DNA of 64,000 nt from Rhodosorus marinus (taxonomy: Eukaryota > Rhodophyta > Stylonematophyceae > Stylonematales > Stylonemataceae). The notes under the pieces were generated by a model. The model was given only the letters and a program-made list of their open reading frames with translations. It searched no databases and had not been told where the DNA came from. The DNA is taken from the NCBI GenBank assembly GCA_029953675.1, contig JAMWBK010000005.1, positions 124,001-188,000 on the forward strand. The letters run 5' to 3'. The stretch's first letter is position 1; the number at the start of each line of letters is the position of its first letter. A program made the position numbers and the translations under genes. Shown here one piece after another: positions 30,045 to 39,298 of the stretch.

Positions 30045-33000
30045 CCATTTCACGTCTCTCAGCTCCTCACTCCTGTGCAGTAGGTGTTTGCAGCTGTCGC
30101 GGAGGAACTCTTGTGCCATTTGCCCCGTACGCCCAAACTTCTCTATCGCTATCGGGATGAACTTATCATCCGGTTTCTCGATCACCATCGCTTCTTTGTA
30201 GTGAGCGATTTTCCACTTCTCCGCAGCTCTCGCCGCGTATCCGCTATCATCTTGGCTCCGCCGCAAATATTTTCCCTGTAATGGTGACACCACCGTCACA
30301 TCCAGCGCATACCTTTGTTTGGTCCTCGGATGCCTAGCAACGATATCAGGTCGCAGTCCGTAGTTCTCGAAGTACCCCTCAGGTTCTTGCTCTACGTCCA
30401 TGAAGTTCCATCGCCTTAGCCACCGTGTCAGCTCTCTGCAGATTTCGTCATGCCGACGTTGCCACAGTCCAGTTGATGTTGGGCAGTGATGAAACCGTTG
30501 TACCCCAGTCCTTCCGTGTTTACTCCGGCAACTAGTGCACTTCTCGGTGGTCCGCAATCCCGGAATTGGCAGACCCAGCAGTTGTCGAACGTTTACCTGC
30601 ATCTCAACCGCACTCAATTTTTCGGTGTCAGCGTTGGTATTTCACGTAGCCAGACTCCCGACCCGGATCCCGCGGCAGACCGTATTCGAGCTCGGTTTTC
30701 AGGGGAGATTCGTGGGTTGGTGACCAGCGTTTGGAATGCACAATGGTGTGCCTCTCGAGAGAGGGTTTGTTGTATTGAACCATTATTCCAAGCTGCAGTC
30801 TCGCCCGGGGCGCTTCGAAGAGATGTTTCTCGCGGTTGTTGCAGGGTAGTCAGTGCCAAGATCCGCGGCGGGGTTTCTGGTCCGAGCCTCCGTTGTATTG
30901 CTCGCGACGATGCACAGATCTGGTCCGCCAGCTGTGCAGTCGACCATCGTTGATCCATCGGCTCGTATGTGTCTGGTGAGCGTTCTGCCGTAACCTCCCG
31001 CTCTAGTTCAGTCAGGTATGGCCATTCATCTTCATTGTTCCGGAAGGTGTTTCTCCATGACGAGTAAAACGCGATGGGTTGGACGCGCTTTCGAGTAGCG
31101 AAACCCAAACCTCCCCAGCGGCAGGGCAGAGCGATTTGGTCCGAGATCAGCTCTGCGTAGTCCTCGTCCTCTACAGCTGTCGTAGCGAGGCCGCCGAATA
31201 GAATTTCCAGGTGATATCTGGTCATCACGTCGGCCTCGCGTGCCAGATTTCTTCCAAACTCGTATGCGAGGCATCGTAGCACATAGTCTAGTCGCGTTTC
31301 TGCACAGAACCTGAAGAGGACAATTTGCGTGGTAAGCTCCGGTTGTGGGAGCTTGGCAATTTCATCAAAGAGTTTCTCATGCTTATTTTGCAACCCCCGG
31401 CACTCCTGTTCGATATGTTCTCGGCTGCCTATCGGTATCGAGTGGATGGTGACTCCGTCTCTGGTCACTTGCACTCCAGGAATCTCATGGTTGACCACTC
31501 GCGTGGTAGTCAGTGTTCGCCCGTACACAGTGCACTTGCCGAGTTGCAGGCGTGCTCCAACAGAGGGGAGCACAGTTTTTGCCCATGCCAGGGACGCCTT
31601 CACGGCTTGTAGCGACCCGACAATCGTGATATCGTCGTGGATAGCAACAATCGTTTCGTTGGGGAACTTGGCTCGCAACGCTCTTAGAAAGGGCGCCAGG
31701 GATAGTGCATGTAGCACCGGCCCCAGTGGATCTCCCTGTTGGACTCCTGTAGTTGCTTGGAGAGTCAGGCGAGAGGTGTCGGTTTCGTTCTGTCCCGGGG
31801 AAGATCGCCAGCCACAGAGCGTCGGTGAGTCCGCGTTGTCGCTTCCATAGCCAAGTCTATATACTGGTGCAAGCTCCGGCAAGTGTTTGTCCACCAGTTG
31901 CTTGGCAAGGCGTCGGTCGATGCGATTAAAGGCATTCTCTAAGTCTAGCCGAAGGACCACCGGCCGAAGGACCACCGAATCGGGTTCGCATGACAAATGG
32001 GCCTGGATCGCGTGAAGTGAGCGTTCGCACCCGCCACTTACTCCAATACCCAGTTGTAAGGGCACCAGGAGCTCACGCACCCTGTCCATAACCGCGTGAA
32101 GAGTCTATTGCGTTGCTACCTTGCGCAAAACTTCTGGTACTCCGATAGGGCGAACTCCGGGATGCTCCTGCGGCACTGAACCCTTGTTAGGCTTCGCGAA
32201 CGGCAGGAGTCGACTACTGCGAAGGGCGCGGGTCAGAGCCGGGGAAAATTTCTCAGGAGCGGTCGCCAGTTGTCGCAATACACGAATCAACGCCACTTGC
32301 GTCGGTTGAGTTGCACCTTGGAGGTGTTCCGCTCGGAGACCGCTAGGACCTGGGCTCTTGCCCTGAGGAAGACGTGCCGCGATCGACATGAGGCCCTCGT
32401 CGGCAGCTTTTCTTGAATCCCACCGCCGCTTTAGTGTTTCGGTATTCAGAGCGAGCAAAGATTGCAGGGCGTGTGCAATCTCGTCTGGTGAGTCACCTTC
32501 CGCCGGGTTGGGAAAGAGCGCTTGTAGTTGTCTCCACGTAGCCGCGGTAAAAGGTGCCATTTCGGTGGCCTGTAGGCTCCGAGCTGCATCTGAAAGGCGG
32601 CCAAGGTGTGCTAGTTTCAGCGCTCGCTTGTGGCGCCCGAGATGTTTGCGTCGAACCGCTTCAGCTCCTTGCGGTGCGGTAGTATGCGACAGCATAGACG
32701 CCTTGTCCTCTAGAGCGCTCCAGACCGTAGAGAATTCTCCTTCAAGCACATGCGATACCTGCATGCCAACATCAAGTGCAGAGTGTCCAAGGACCAGGCC
32801 TGGAAGTCCGACAAGAAGCAGGCTGGCGTTTGTTGGTGCGGTGCTGTCCATAGAGAGCTCTAATGCAGCACGGAAGAGGCAGCTCCATGTTTGAACCTGG
32901 GCGCGTGGCACAAATCGCCGTGTGGGAACCGGGCTGTGTATAAGGCGCGTCCACTGCCTGCCTCCTTCCGTGACGTCGTCGACGAAGACGCTCCACCGCC

Positions 33001-33076
33001 TGATCCAGTCTTGACGATCCGAGAAGAACAGAGGCTCGTCGCGGCGTCGTTTGATTCCCCTACGTCTGCTCGGCAT
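30045..33076 (-). pseudogene. RLE-A ORF2: reverse transcriptase, zinc finger, restriction-like endonuclease
   Basis: Segment 32105-33076 is the N-terminal domain (basic start RRRGIKRRRDEP; SPGPSGLRAEHLQ). A TAG at 32105-32107 replaces the Trp codon seen in the copy at 19.9 kb (VATQW), and the same frame then continues at 32104-30614 with RT motifs VSGGCERSLHAIQ, RLDLENAFNRI, GVQQGDPLGP and AIHDDI, then IALPCRWGGLGFATR and LSREAHH. One T is missing from a T run near 30620 (compare 1466-1471), shifting the frame into 30045-30617 with the finger CTSCRSKHG...RFHHC and RLE RPDIVARHP...ALDVTVVSP. Only three lesions separate it from an intact frame. No R2-type N-terminal zinc fingers or Myb are visible. 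Confidence 0.85.
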
Positions 33077-33078
33077 TA
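33074..33078 (-). promoter_or_regulatory. TAATG stop-start overlap between RLE-A ORF1 and ORF2
   Basis: The minus strand reads CAATAATGCCGAGC: TAA ends ORF1 (...NPAQ) and the overlapping ATG opens ORF2 (MPSRRRG). This arrangement can couple translation of the two frames. Confidence 0.75.
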
Positions 33079-34134
33079 TTGCGCTGGGTTTTCCTGGCTC
33101 TCCTGCGTGTCCATCGCGTGATGGTTGCCGTCAAGGGCAACCTGTGTCACAGTGGTATCCGGTGGAGTCTCCACGGCTGCCGGAGTCATCTCAGTATCCG
33201 GTCCGGTTCCATCGGCGGATACTCGCGAGCGCTTCTGTTGAGGTGGCTCCGGAAGGTTGCAGAGGAGCTCCGCATGGGGATTGTCCTCGTGTGCTGCGTT
33301 CTCAGGTACTTGGGAAGTCGCGCTAGTCTCAACCTGGGCGTCAACTGTCCCACGGTCTGCCTGTACATCCCCTGGAAGGGACGAGGCTTCAGGGTCTGCG
33401 TTCGAAGCGGCTGCAGGCCCAGGGGGTTCCGCGCATTCCCCGGGTACCTCAGGCGGATGTTGTCTGCCTTTTAGGAGCTCTAGTCGTGCCTCAAGAAACT
33501 CGTAGAGCGCTGCGAGAGCGTGGAAGGAGAGTTGTCGCCTGCGGATCCTCGAACGAATGCGGACAAGCTGCTCGATGGCCCGCTTCAGCGTGTGGGCAGC
33601 GATATCCCCGGGAGCGATGGTCTGACGTTCGAGGTAACCCAGAAGGTTGTCTGGGTCCAGCGCCTGGCCAGTGTAAAGGCTTACTTGTCTATCGGCGTGT
33701 CGTTGTGTGAAGGATCCGAATATCCCAGTCCGGAAAACTCCTCGGGAGATGGCACTTTGGAGAATCGGAATTGCGTCTGGATGGCACAGCAGGCAGGCAT
33801 GGGAGGCAATAAAGTCCACATGCACCACATTAGAGCTTGGCATACCAAGTGCTCTGCAAAGAACCGTTGCAAAGTCCGCAGAGGCCACCTCATCCAGCCT
33901 TGGGGGTCGGACATTCCGTAGCGTCGCGAGGACTGGAGCAACATCGGGTCCCCAGCCAGACCCCCCCGACCGTAGCGTGCAGTTGCCGTAGGGCAGCCTG
34001 TTGGGTCTGGGGTCCAGGGCGTCCACAAGTTCTGGAACGAGCATCTCCTCCTCTCGCTGGTTCTTTTTATGCTGCGAAATCGGCGAAGGTTGGCCTTGTA
34101 GGGCCCTCCCCGATGGCTGGGAATGTCTCCGCAT
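33076..34134 (-). CDS. RLE-A ORF1 protein, intact
   Basis: The 352-codon frame has core motifs LATLRNVRPPRLDEV, LCRALGMPSSNVVHVDFIA, CHPDAIPILQSAISRGVFRTGIFGSF and LLGYLERQT, shared with the ORF1 at 28.3-29.6 kb. The C-terminal ~120 residues are Pro/Glu/Ser rich and likely disordered. No zinc knuckle or known domain is recognised. Its stop overlaps the ORF2 start as TAATG, so ORF2 may be made by termination-reinitiation, as described for the SART1 retrotransposon (established for that family, inferred here). Confidence 0.72.
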   Translation of the reverse strand: MRRHSQPSGRALQGQPSPISQHKKNQREEEMLVPELVDALDPRPNRLPYGNCTLRSGGSGWGPDVAPVLATLRNVRPPRLDEVASADFATVLCRALGMPSSNVVHVDFIASHACLLCHPDAIPILQSAISRGVFRTGIFGSFTQRHADRQVSLYTGQALDPDNLLGYLERQTIAPGDIAAHTLKRAIEQLVRIRSRIRRRQLSFHALAALYEFLEARLELLKGRQHPPEVPGECAEPPGPAAASNADPEASSLPGDVQADRGTVDAQVETSATSQVPENAAHEDNPHAELLCNLPEPPQQKRSRVSADGTGPDTEMTPAAVETPPDTTVTQVALDGNHHAMDTQESQENPAQ

Positions 34135-34470
34135 AGTGTCCTAGATCCCGGACACCTGTCCCTCCCTGGGGCGCAGGGAGCCGGGTTCCTAAATCATGGA
34201 CGGCATAACTTCCTGGCAGACGACCGTTACGGTAACGGGTTTCGGGGCCGAGGTGGTTGCCTACGGCCTGTCGCGGGAGATCTCGCGGGAGATCATGCGG
34301 AGATGGTGCAGAATTCGTAGTAGCGGCTCCACCTTCCCACATACCCGGTTTCCGGGACAACTCCGTAAGGCGTCCGGTGACACCTTGCAGCTCTTGCGAG
34401 CTGTTGACCCTCGAGTACAGTTGAAAAACGGCTTTGTAGAAGTCTGTAATTTCGGACGCAGCGATGCCCA

Positions 34471-36159
34471 GCCCTCACGGAGAAAGTCTTGGGTCATCTG
34501 CCCTGTTCTGCCGAAGGTTTCTATCGCAATAGGAATCAGTTTGTCATCTGGATGCTCTGTCGCCATCGCCTCCTTGTAGTGTGCAAGTTTCCAACGCTCC
34601 GCCTGTTTTGCTGCATAACCATTGTTGTCTTTGCTGTTGGCTAGGTGTCTCGCCTGTAGGGGTGACACCACCGTCACATCGATCGCAAATCGTTGCCAGG
34701 TTCGACGGTGTATAACTACCAAGTCAGGTCGTAGATTCGAGTTCGTGAAGTAGTCTGTAGGTTCTTGCTGAACATCTCTGAGCTGCCATCTGTTAAGCCA
34801 GCGCGCCAGCTCAGTGCAGAGCTCATCATGTCGCCGTTGCCAGAGCCCAGTCGAGGTCTGACAATGATGGAATCTTTGTACACCGTTCGTACGGTGTGTA
34901 CTATTGCACGTAGTACACCTCTCCGTCGTCCGCAGTCCCGGAATCGGGAGGCCCAGCAATTGTCGGATATTCAGGTGCATGCCTCTCCCACTCAATTTTC
35001 GGGGTCCGAATTGTGGCAAATCTCTTAGCCAGACGCCTGAACCTGCTCCTGCAGCGGAACGGATTCGGGCACGATGTTCCGGGTCGAGTAAGGGATCCGT
35101 GACCAGTCGGGTGAAAGCAGTAAGGTGTGCCTCTCTTGAGAGGGTCTGTGGTAAGGAACCTTGCTTCACCGCAGACTGGTCAGGGGGGGAATTTGCTGCA
35201 GGGGCAGCAGTCAGGTACGTGGGGTTGAGGAGCTGTCTTATTCGGGGGCTGGTTTCCGGTCTCAGTCTCCCCCTAATGGCTGTAGTTGCCACTAGGATTT
35301 GGGAGGGGAGGTCGTCAGTAGAGCGGTGTAGTGTCATCGGGGGGTTGAGCAGCTGTGGTGTAGCTTCCTGGGTGCGTTCTAACAATTTTTGTAGGTGGGG
35401 CCAATAGCCCTTGTTAGCTGCAAAGGTTTGCATCCAACCTGTGTAGAAAGAAATAGGTTGGATGCGCCTTCTAGTGCAGAAGCCCAGTCCCCCCCATCGG
35501 CAGGGGAGTGCTACCTGCTTCCAAACCGGGTGCGTTCTATCAGGGTCGTCCGCATGGGCTGTTTGTAGACAGCCTAGTAGCCTTTCCAACTGTAGTCGTG
35601 TGTTGTAGTCCGCTTCTCGTGCTAAACTTCTGCCGTAGTGGTAAGCCACTGTCCTTAGGGTGTAGTCAAGTCTCGTTTCCGAGCAGTATCGGAACAGCGC
35701 CAGTTGTGTGTTGAGCTCTTCAGGAGGCAGATGGGCGATCTCTTTGCCCAGTGTTTCATGCTTGTTTTGTAGTGTTCTCAAAGCTTCTTCCACATATTTT
35801 CTCGTCCCAATGGGAATGGAGTGTATGGTTACTCCTTCGCGAGAAACATTGAGGTCCGGCATGTATCTGGTAACCAGTCGAGGGGATGCTATGTGGTAGC
35901 CGAATAGGGTGCACTTTTGAGGCTGTAGTTCCGCCCCAATGGTAGGGAGGGCATTTTGACTCCACAGTAGGGCATCTTTCAGGGACTCCAGGGGGCCCAC
36001 GAGCGTGATATCGTCATGGATGGCGACAGTAGTCAGCTCAGGGTATTTCTGCCGCAGTGCTTCGAGAAAAGGCGCCAGTGAGAGGGCGTGTAAGGCAGGT
36101 CCCAAAGGATCTCCTTGTTGTACTCCCGTCTGCGCTTGTAGGTGTAGGCGATAACCCCA
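34471..36159 (-). pseudogene. RLE-D ORF2 from the RT active site to the endonuclease; both ends truncated
   Basis: This long open frame begins just after GTTAGTCTGGGG with codons of the GVQQGDP region and includes the catalytic AIHDDI, RLDYTLR, ALPCRWGGLGFCTR, LSREAH, the zinc finger CTTCNSTHRTNGVQRFHHC and RLE RPDLVVIHR...AIDVTVVSP. After DFLREG (34477) the sequence switches to the leader of the RLE-A element, so the last ~60 codons and tail are lost and the frame ends in unrelated codons at 34261. It is about 65% like RLE-A by eye. Confidence 0.8.
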
Positions 36160-36192
36160 GACTAACGTAACCCCAGACTAACGTAACCCCTA
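36160..36192 (-). repeat. Two tandem copies of the 16-bp RLE tail/target unit
   Basis: The minus strand reads GTTACGTTAGTCTGGG twice in a row, then GTTATCGCC where RLE-D begins. This is the minimal product of repeated insertion at the motif. Confidence 0.75.
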
Positions 36193-36275
36193 TTGGCCGA
36201 AGTTGGCGGTATAACAGGTTCAAGATCCGTGGATGTCGGCGGGTTTGGGCGCGTTTCACAGCGTTCGTGCAGAAA
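36190..36275 (-). mobile_element. RLE-B fragment
   Basis: The plus strand GGCGGTATAACAGGTTCAAG and following bases match 9980-10040 of RLE-B copy 1 (codons for RRHTRILNLLYR). It is ~80 bases and diverged. 36276-36622 shows no gene apart from the 3' flank of the next gene. Confidence 0.6.
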
Positions 36276-36622
36276 ACAAGACTTCGACCTTTCAAACGTT
36301 CTAGAATCTAGGGAAACCTTTCTCTAACTGTTGTTTTACCCGCAGCAGGACTCTCGGAGAGCCTGGGACAGAGGAGTATCTGGTTTCAGCGGAAAGCTCC
36401 CTGCAGTGCCCATGTTGACACTGATTGGAGCTTGAACCGCAAAGCATATATCAGAGACAATTGGATGAAAGAATATCGGCTGTCCAAGCTCCGTGGTGTG
36501 GAGCTATGGAGAAAGCAAGCAAGGATCTAACAGTTAAAACCCAGAAAATTTTCTATTTATGAGTCCATAAATTGTAGTCGCACCAAGTTGATACCAATAG
36601 GAACATTGCGGTTCACAGTAAT

Positions 36623-39298
36623 TTATCTCCGTCGAACGATGGTCGGGGTAATTTTCTCGGCAAGCTCGGATTTAACATCGTTCCAGAGTATGGAAATGGC
36701 TTGCCCTCTGCTCGTAGCGTTGGACATGTCGATGGTCTTTGTCTGAGAGATCGTGACAACGGGTCCAGAGAAGGTTCCGTCAGAGCCAATAGACTTGGCG
36801 CTGCAGGTGACGGATACTGGCATAAAGTTGGTCCCAGAAACCATCTGGTCCCTTTCTAGTTCACGAGAGCACTTAAAGTCGGCAGAGCTAAGTAGATCCT
36901 CCTTGGTAATTGAAGCACCGAACATGGCGTCTTTGTGTTGGCTATAGGTAGCCTGGAATGCTTCCTCGGCGACTTCTGTAGCGTTGTACTTTCCAATAAC
37001 CTCCTTGGCATTCTCGAGCGCGGCCTTGACGCATTCCTCGTCCGAGGTAGTTCCTACGGTTCTGGTCGTCTCACTGACCTTAATACCGAGGAAGTACTTC
37101 TTCACAGTCTTCTTGACCAGCAGTATGTCGCAGCCGTACTCGTCCTTGTCGTTCGTCTTTGAGTAACTGAAGCTACTCCTCTCCTTATAGAATACTTCGG
37201 CAACGTCGTTGGCGATGTTGCTGAGCTCGTTGATGATATCGTTTAAGGCCCTCTCGATTTTGTTTCCAGCCCGCCGCAGGGCATTCACCGCATCGTTCAT
37301 CGGTAGACAGCAATCATTGCATCCGGCGATGGATAGAATGACACCATCTCCTGGGCAAGAGAACTGTTTTCCGAGAAAGTCTGCGGCCTTCTCGAGCTCC
37401 TTTCCGAGGTTGTTGAAAGCGTCCTCGGCATCATCGACAATACCCTTTCCAAAACCGGAGATCTCATGAATAGCGTCGGTCGCGAGATCAGCGATGGAGT
37501 CACCGAAATCATTGAACGCGGTGTCGCACCACTTGGCCCAGTTTTCGAGCTCGTCCTTGATGTCGGTTCCAATGCTGAGCGCGCCTTTCTCGATCAGTTT
37601 AGCGGTAGCCTTCAGGTTCTCCTCGGAGAAGGCGCTGACAGTACCCTCAAAAGCATCCTCGAAAGCAGCTCCGATGGTGTTTCCAATATCGTTGAAGAAC
37701 TCATCAGTCTCCTTGATGATCCATAGGACTCCCTCCGCGATCGCCTCGCCGATGGCTTCGAAGAACTTGGTGTTGAACTCGCCTGAAACCGAGCACTTCA
37801 GCGACGAATAGTCGGTCTTGCACTCAATGGTGACGTAACCCAGGAAGTCGAATAGCAACGGTACGTTGAGTACGAGTGCAGTATGATCCGTGTTCGCGGT
37901 GAACCCAAACGCGAAGTTGTCCGATGCCCCGACGTCAAAGTTTTTGAGGAGGTCCTTCGAGTCGATTTTGAAGGGAATCCAGTCGAACAGGTCGAGGATG
38001 CTTCCAACGAATTGAAGAGTATACTCCAAAAGCCCTTTGAGCACGGCAGGAACGGCATTGCTTCCGATGAACGCGTAAATTCCGGGCTTGAGGACCATGT
38101 CCGTGTATTCGTCTCCTGGTGGGGTCACTGCTCCGGTGGTGAAGAACATGTTCATCTGTCCCAAGGTCATCGAGTTGGAGTTCGGAAGGATCTTCTGCAG
38201 CGCCTTGACGGCAGAGAATTTGAACTTCATTTTGAGCTCAATGATCAGAGCGGCCTGGATCGTCACATCTGTAATTGAGTCAAGCAGGTCGAGCATGTCG
38301 GTATCCCAACCTTCGGAATCGGTGCCGGGCACGAACGACTTGACTGTGTTCTCAAACTTGACATTTTCAATTCCCTTCACAGAGATAATTCGTTTCTGTC
38401 CGCCGGAAAGGTCGATCACCTTCGGCAGCTTGAACTTTTCTAGCTTCAGCTTCAAACGGATGGAGTCTTGGTAGATGCCGTGGATCTCGTAGGTGATGAA
38501 CTTGTACTTTCTGGGTTCCTGCCCGGTGTAAACGTAGGCCTTGGTAACGAGCGAGTTGCTCAGGGAGAATCCAAAGGTGATAAAATCGAGGCCATAGGAT
38601 GCGACCTTGGTAAGACCGGCGGTGATTCCTCCGTCAAGGGCCACCATATTCTGTCCAAGGCACTCGAGAGCGATAGCGTTGATGGCGACTGCGACAGAGG
38701 GAAGTCCGGTGTCGGGGCAGATACTGACGGCCGCACAAAATGCTGCAGTCCCGTTCCCGGCCGTAAGACATCCTGGGAACGGTGTAGTAATCGCGAACGC
38801 GAATACAGACCACTCTGATCCCTTCAAAACAGGCAGCTCTTTGCACTTGTTGAACAACATAGGGTCTTGATCGATGTCCATCTTCGCCTTGAGCTCACCG
38901 CCTTCGAAGTTTCCGAAGCAGATGTTATTGTTCGCCCTGTCAGTAAGCATCTGCAGGGTAGCCTTGATCGATGCCTGGGTGGGATCGATGATGCTTCTCA
39001 TAATGTCCACCGCTTGGGAATCCGAGTTGGCCGAGTTAGCTACGCCATACTCACTCAGACTGCCAGGGAGCGTCAACACGTCTCCGAGCTTCACGCAGTT
39101 GGATTTTATTCCCGGGATCCGATTCAGCTGCAGGAATTCCGGGAGCGGGCCTACACCATCACATTCTGCCTGTCTGCTTACCGCGTTGAGATGCTCCGGA
39201 AGCACTGAGCTCTCATGCTGGCTGCTAGGTACTGCATCCGAGACGCTAAGCAGTGCCAACACCGAAAGCATACACCACGAAGCGCTTCTGAAAGTCAT
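36623..39298 (-). CDS. Large secreted protein of unknown function
   Basis: This is an intact, intronless 891-codon gene. Residues 1-22 form a signal peptide (short basic start, then CMLSVLALLSVSDA). The N-terminal half has scattered Cys and beta-like segments (KFKLPKVIDLSGG, VTIQAALIIELKMKF). From about residue 540 to 720 it is rich in amphipathic helices with Asp/Glu/Ala (FFNDIGNTIGAAFEDAFEG, IADLATDAIHEISGFG, DAEDAFNNLGKELEKAADFLG), followed by a CNDCC cluster. The C-terminal part has a Lys-rich region and ends RRR. It has no transmembrane helix after the signal and no family I recognise. Clean reading frame and high-GC codon use set it apart from the decayed retroelements on both sides. 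Confidence 0.8.
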   Translation of the reverse strand: MTFRSASWCMLSVLALLSVSDAVPSSQHESSVLPEHLNAVSRQAECDGVGPLPEFLQLNRIPGIKSNCVKLGDVLTLPGSLSEYGVANSANSDSQAVDIMRSIIDPTQASIKATLQMLTDRANNNICFGNFEGGELKAKMDIDQDPMLFNKCKELPVLKGSEWSVFAFAITTPFPGCLTAGNGTAAFCAAVSICPDTGLPSVAVAINAIALECLGQNMVALDGGITAGLTKVASYGLDFITFGFSLSNSLVTKAYVYTGQEPRKYKFITYEIHGIYQDSIRLKLKLEKFKLPKVIDLSGGQKRIISVKGIENVKFENTVKSFVPGTDSEGWDTDMLDLLDSITDVTIQAALIIELKMKFKFSAVKALQKILPNSNSMTLGQMNMFFTTGAVTPPGDEYTDMVLKPGIYAFIGSNAVPAVLKGLLEYTLQFVGSILDLFDWIPFKIDSKDLLKNFDVGASDNFAFGFTANTDHTALVLNVPLLFDFLGYVTIECKTDYSSLKCSVSGEFNTKFFEAIGEAIAEGVLWIIKETDEFFNDIGNTIGAAFEDAFEGTVSAFSEENLKATAKLIEKGALSIGTDIKDELENWAKWCDTAFNDFGDSIADLATDAIHEISGFGKGIVDDAEDAFNNLGKELEKAADFLGKQFSCPGDGVILSIAGCNDCCLPMNDAVNALRRAGNKIERALNDIINELSNIANDVAEVFYKERSSFSYSKTNDKDEYGCDILLVKKTVKKYFLGIKVSETTRTVGTTSDEECVKAALENAKEVIGKYNATEVAEEAFQATYSQHKDAMFGASITKEDLLSSADFKCSRELERDQMVSGTNFMPVSVTCSAKSIGSDGTFSGPVVTISQTKTIDMSNATSRGQAISILWNDVKSELAEKITPTIVRRR

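Larger units (their letters stand above)
30045..34470 (-). mobile_element. RLE-A two-ORF non-LTR retrotransposon, most complete copy (3' end lost)
   Basis: In order on the minus strand it has a 5' leader (34135-34470), ORF1 (33076-34134), ORF2 (33076 down), then an abrupt join at 30045 inside the endonuclease C-terminus. The 3' UTR and tail are missing. At 34470 the leader joins a 3'-truncated RLE-D. Confidence 0.8.

Noticed and set aside
34261-34476. C-terminal ~70 codons of the 614-codon RLE-D frame
   Set aside because: They read through the RLE-A leader after the junction at 34477 and do not belong to the D protein.
36160-36192. GTTACGTTAGTCTGGG repeats as telomere sequence
   Set aside because: Only two units occur in tandem, and each other occurrence sits at a retroelement end. 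It does not match known telomere repeats.
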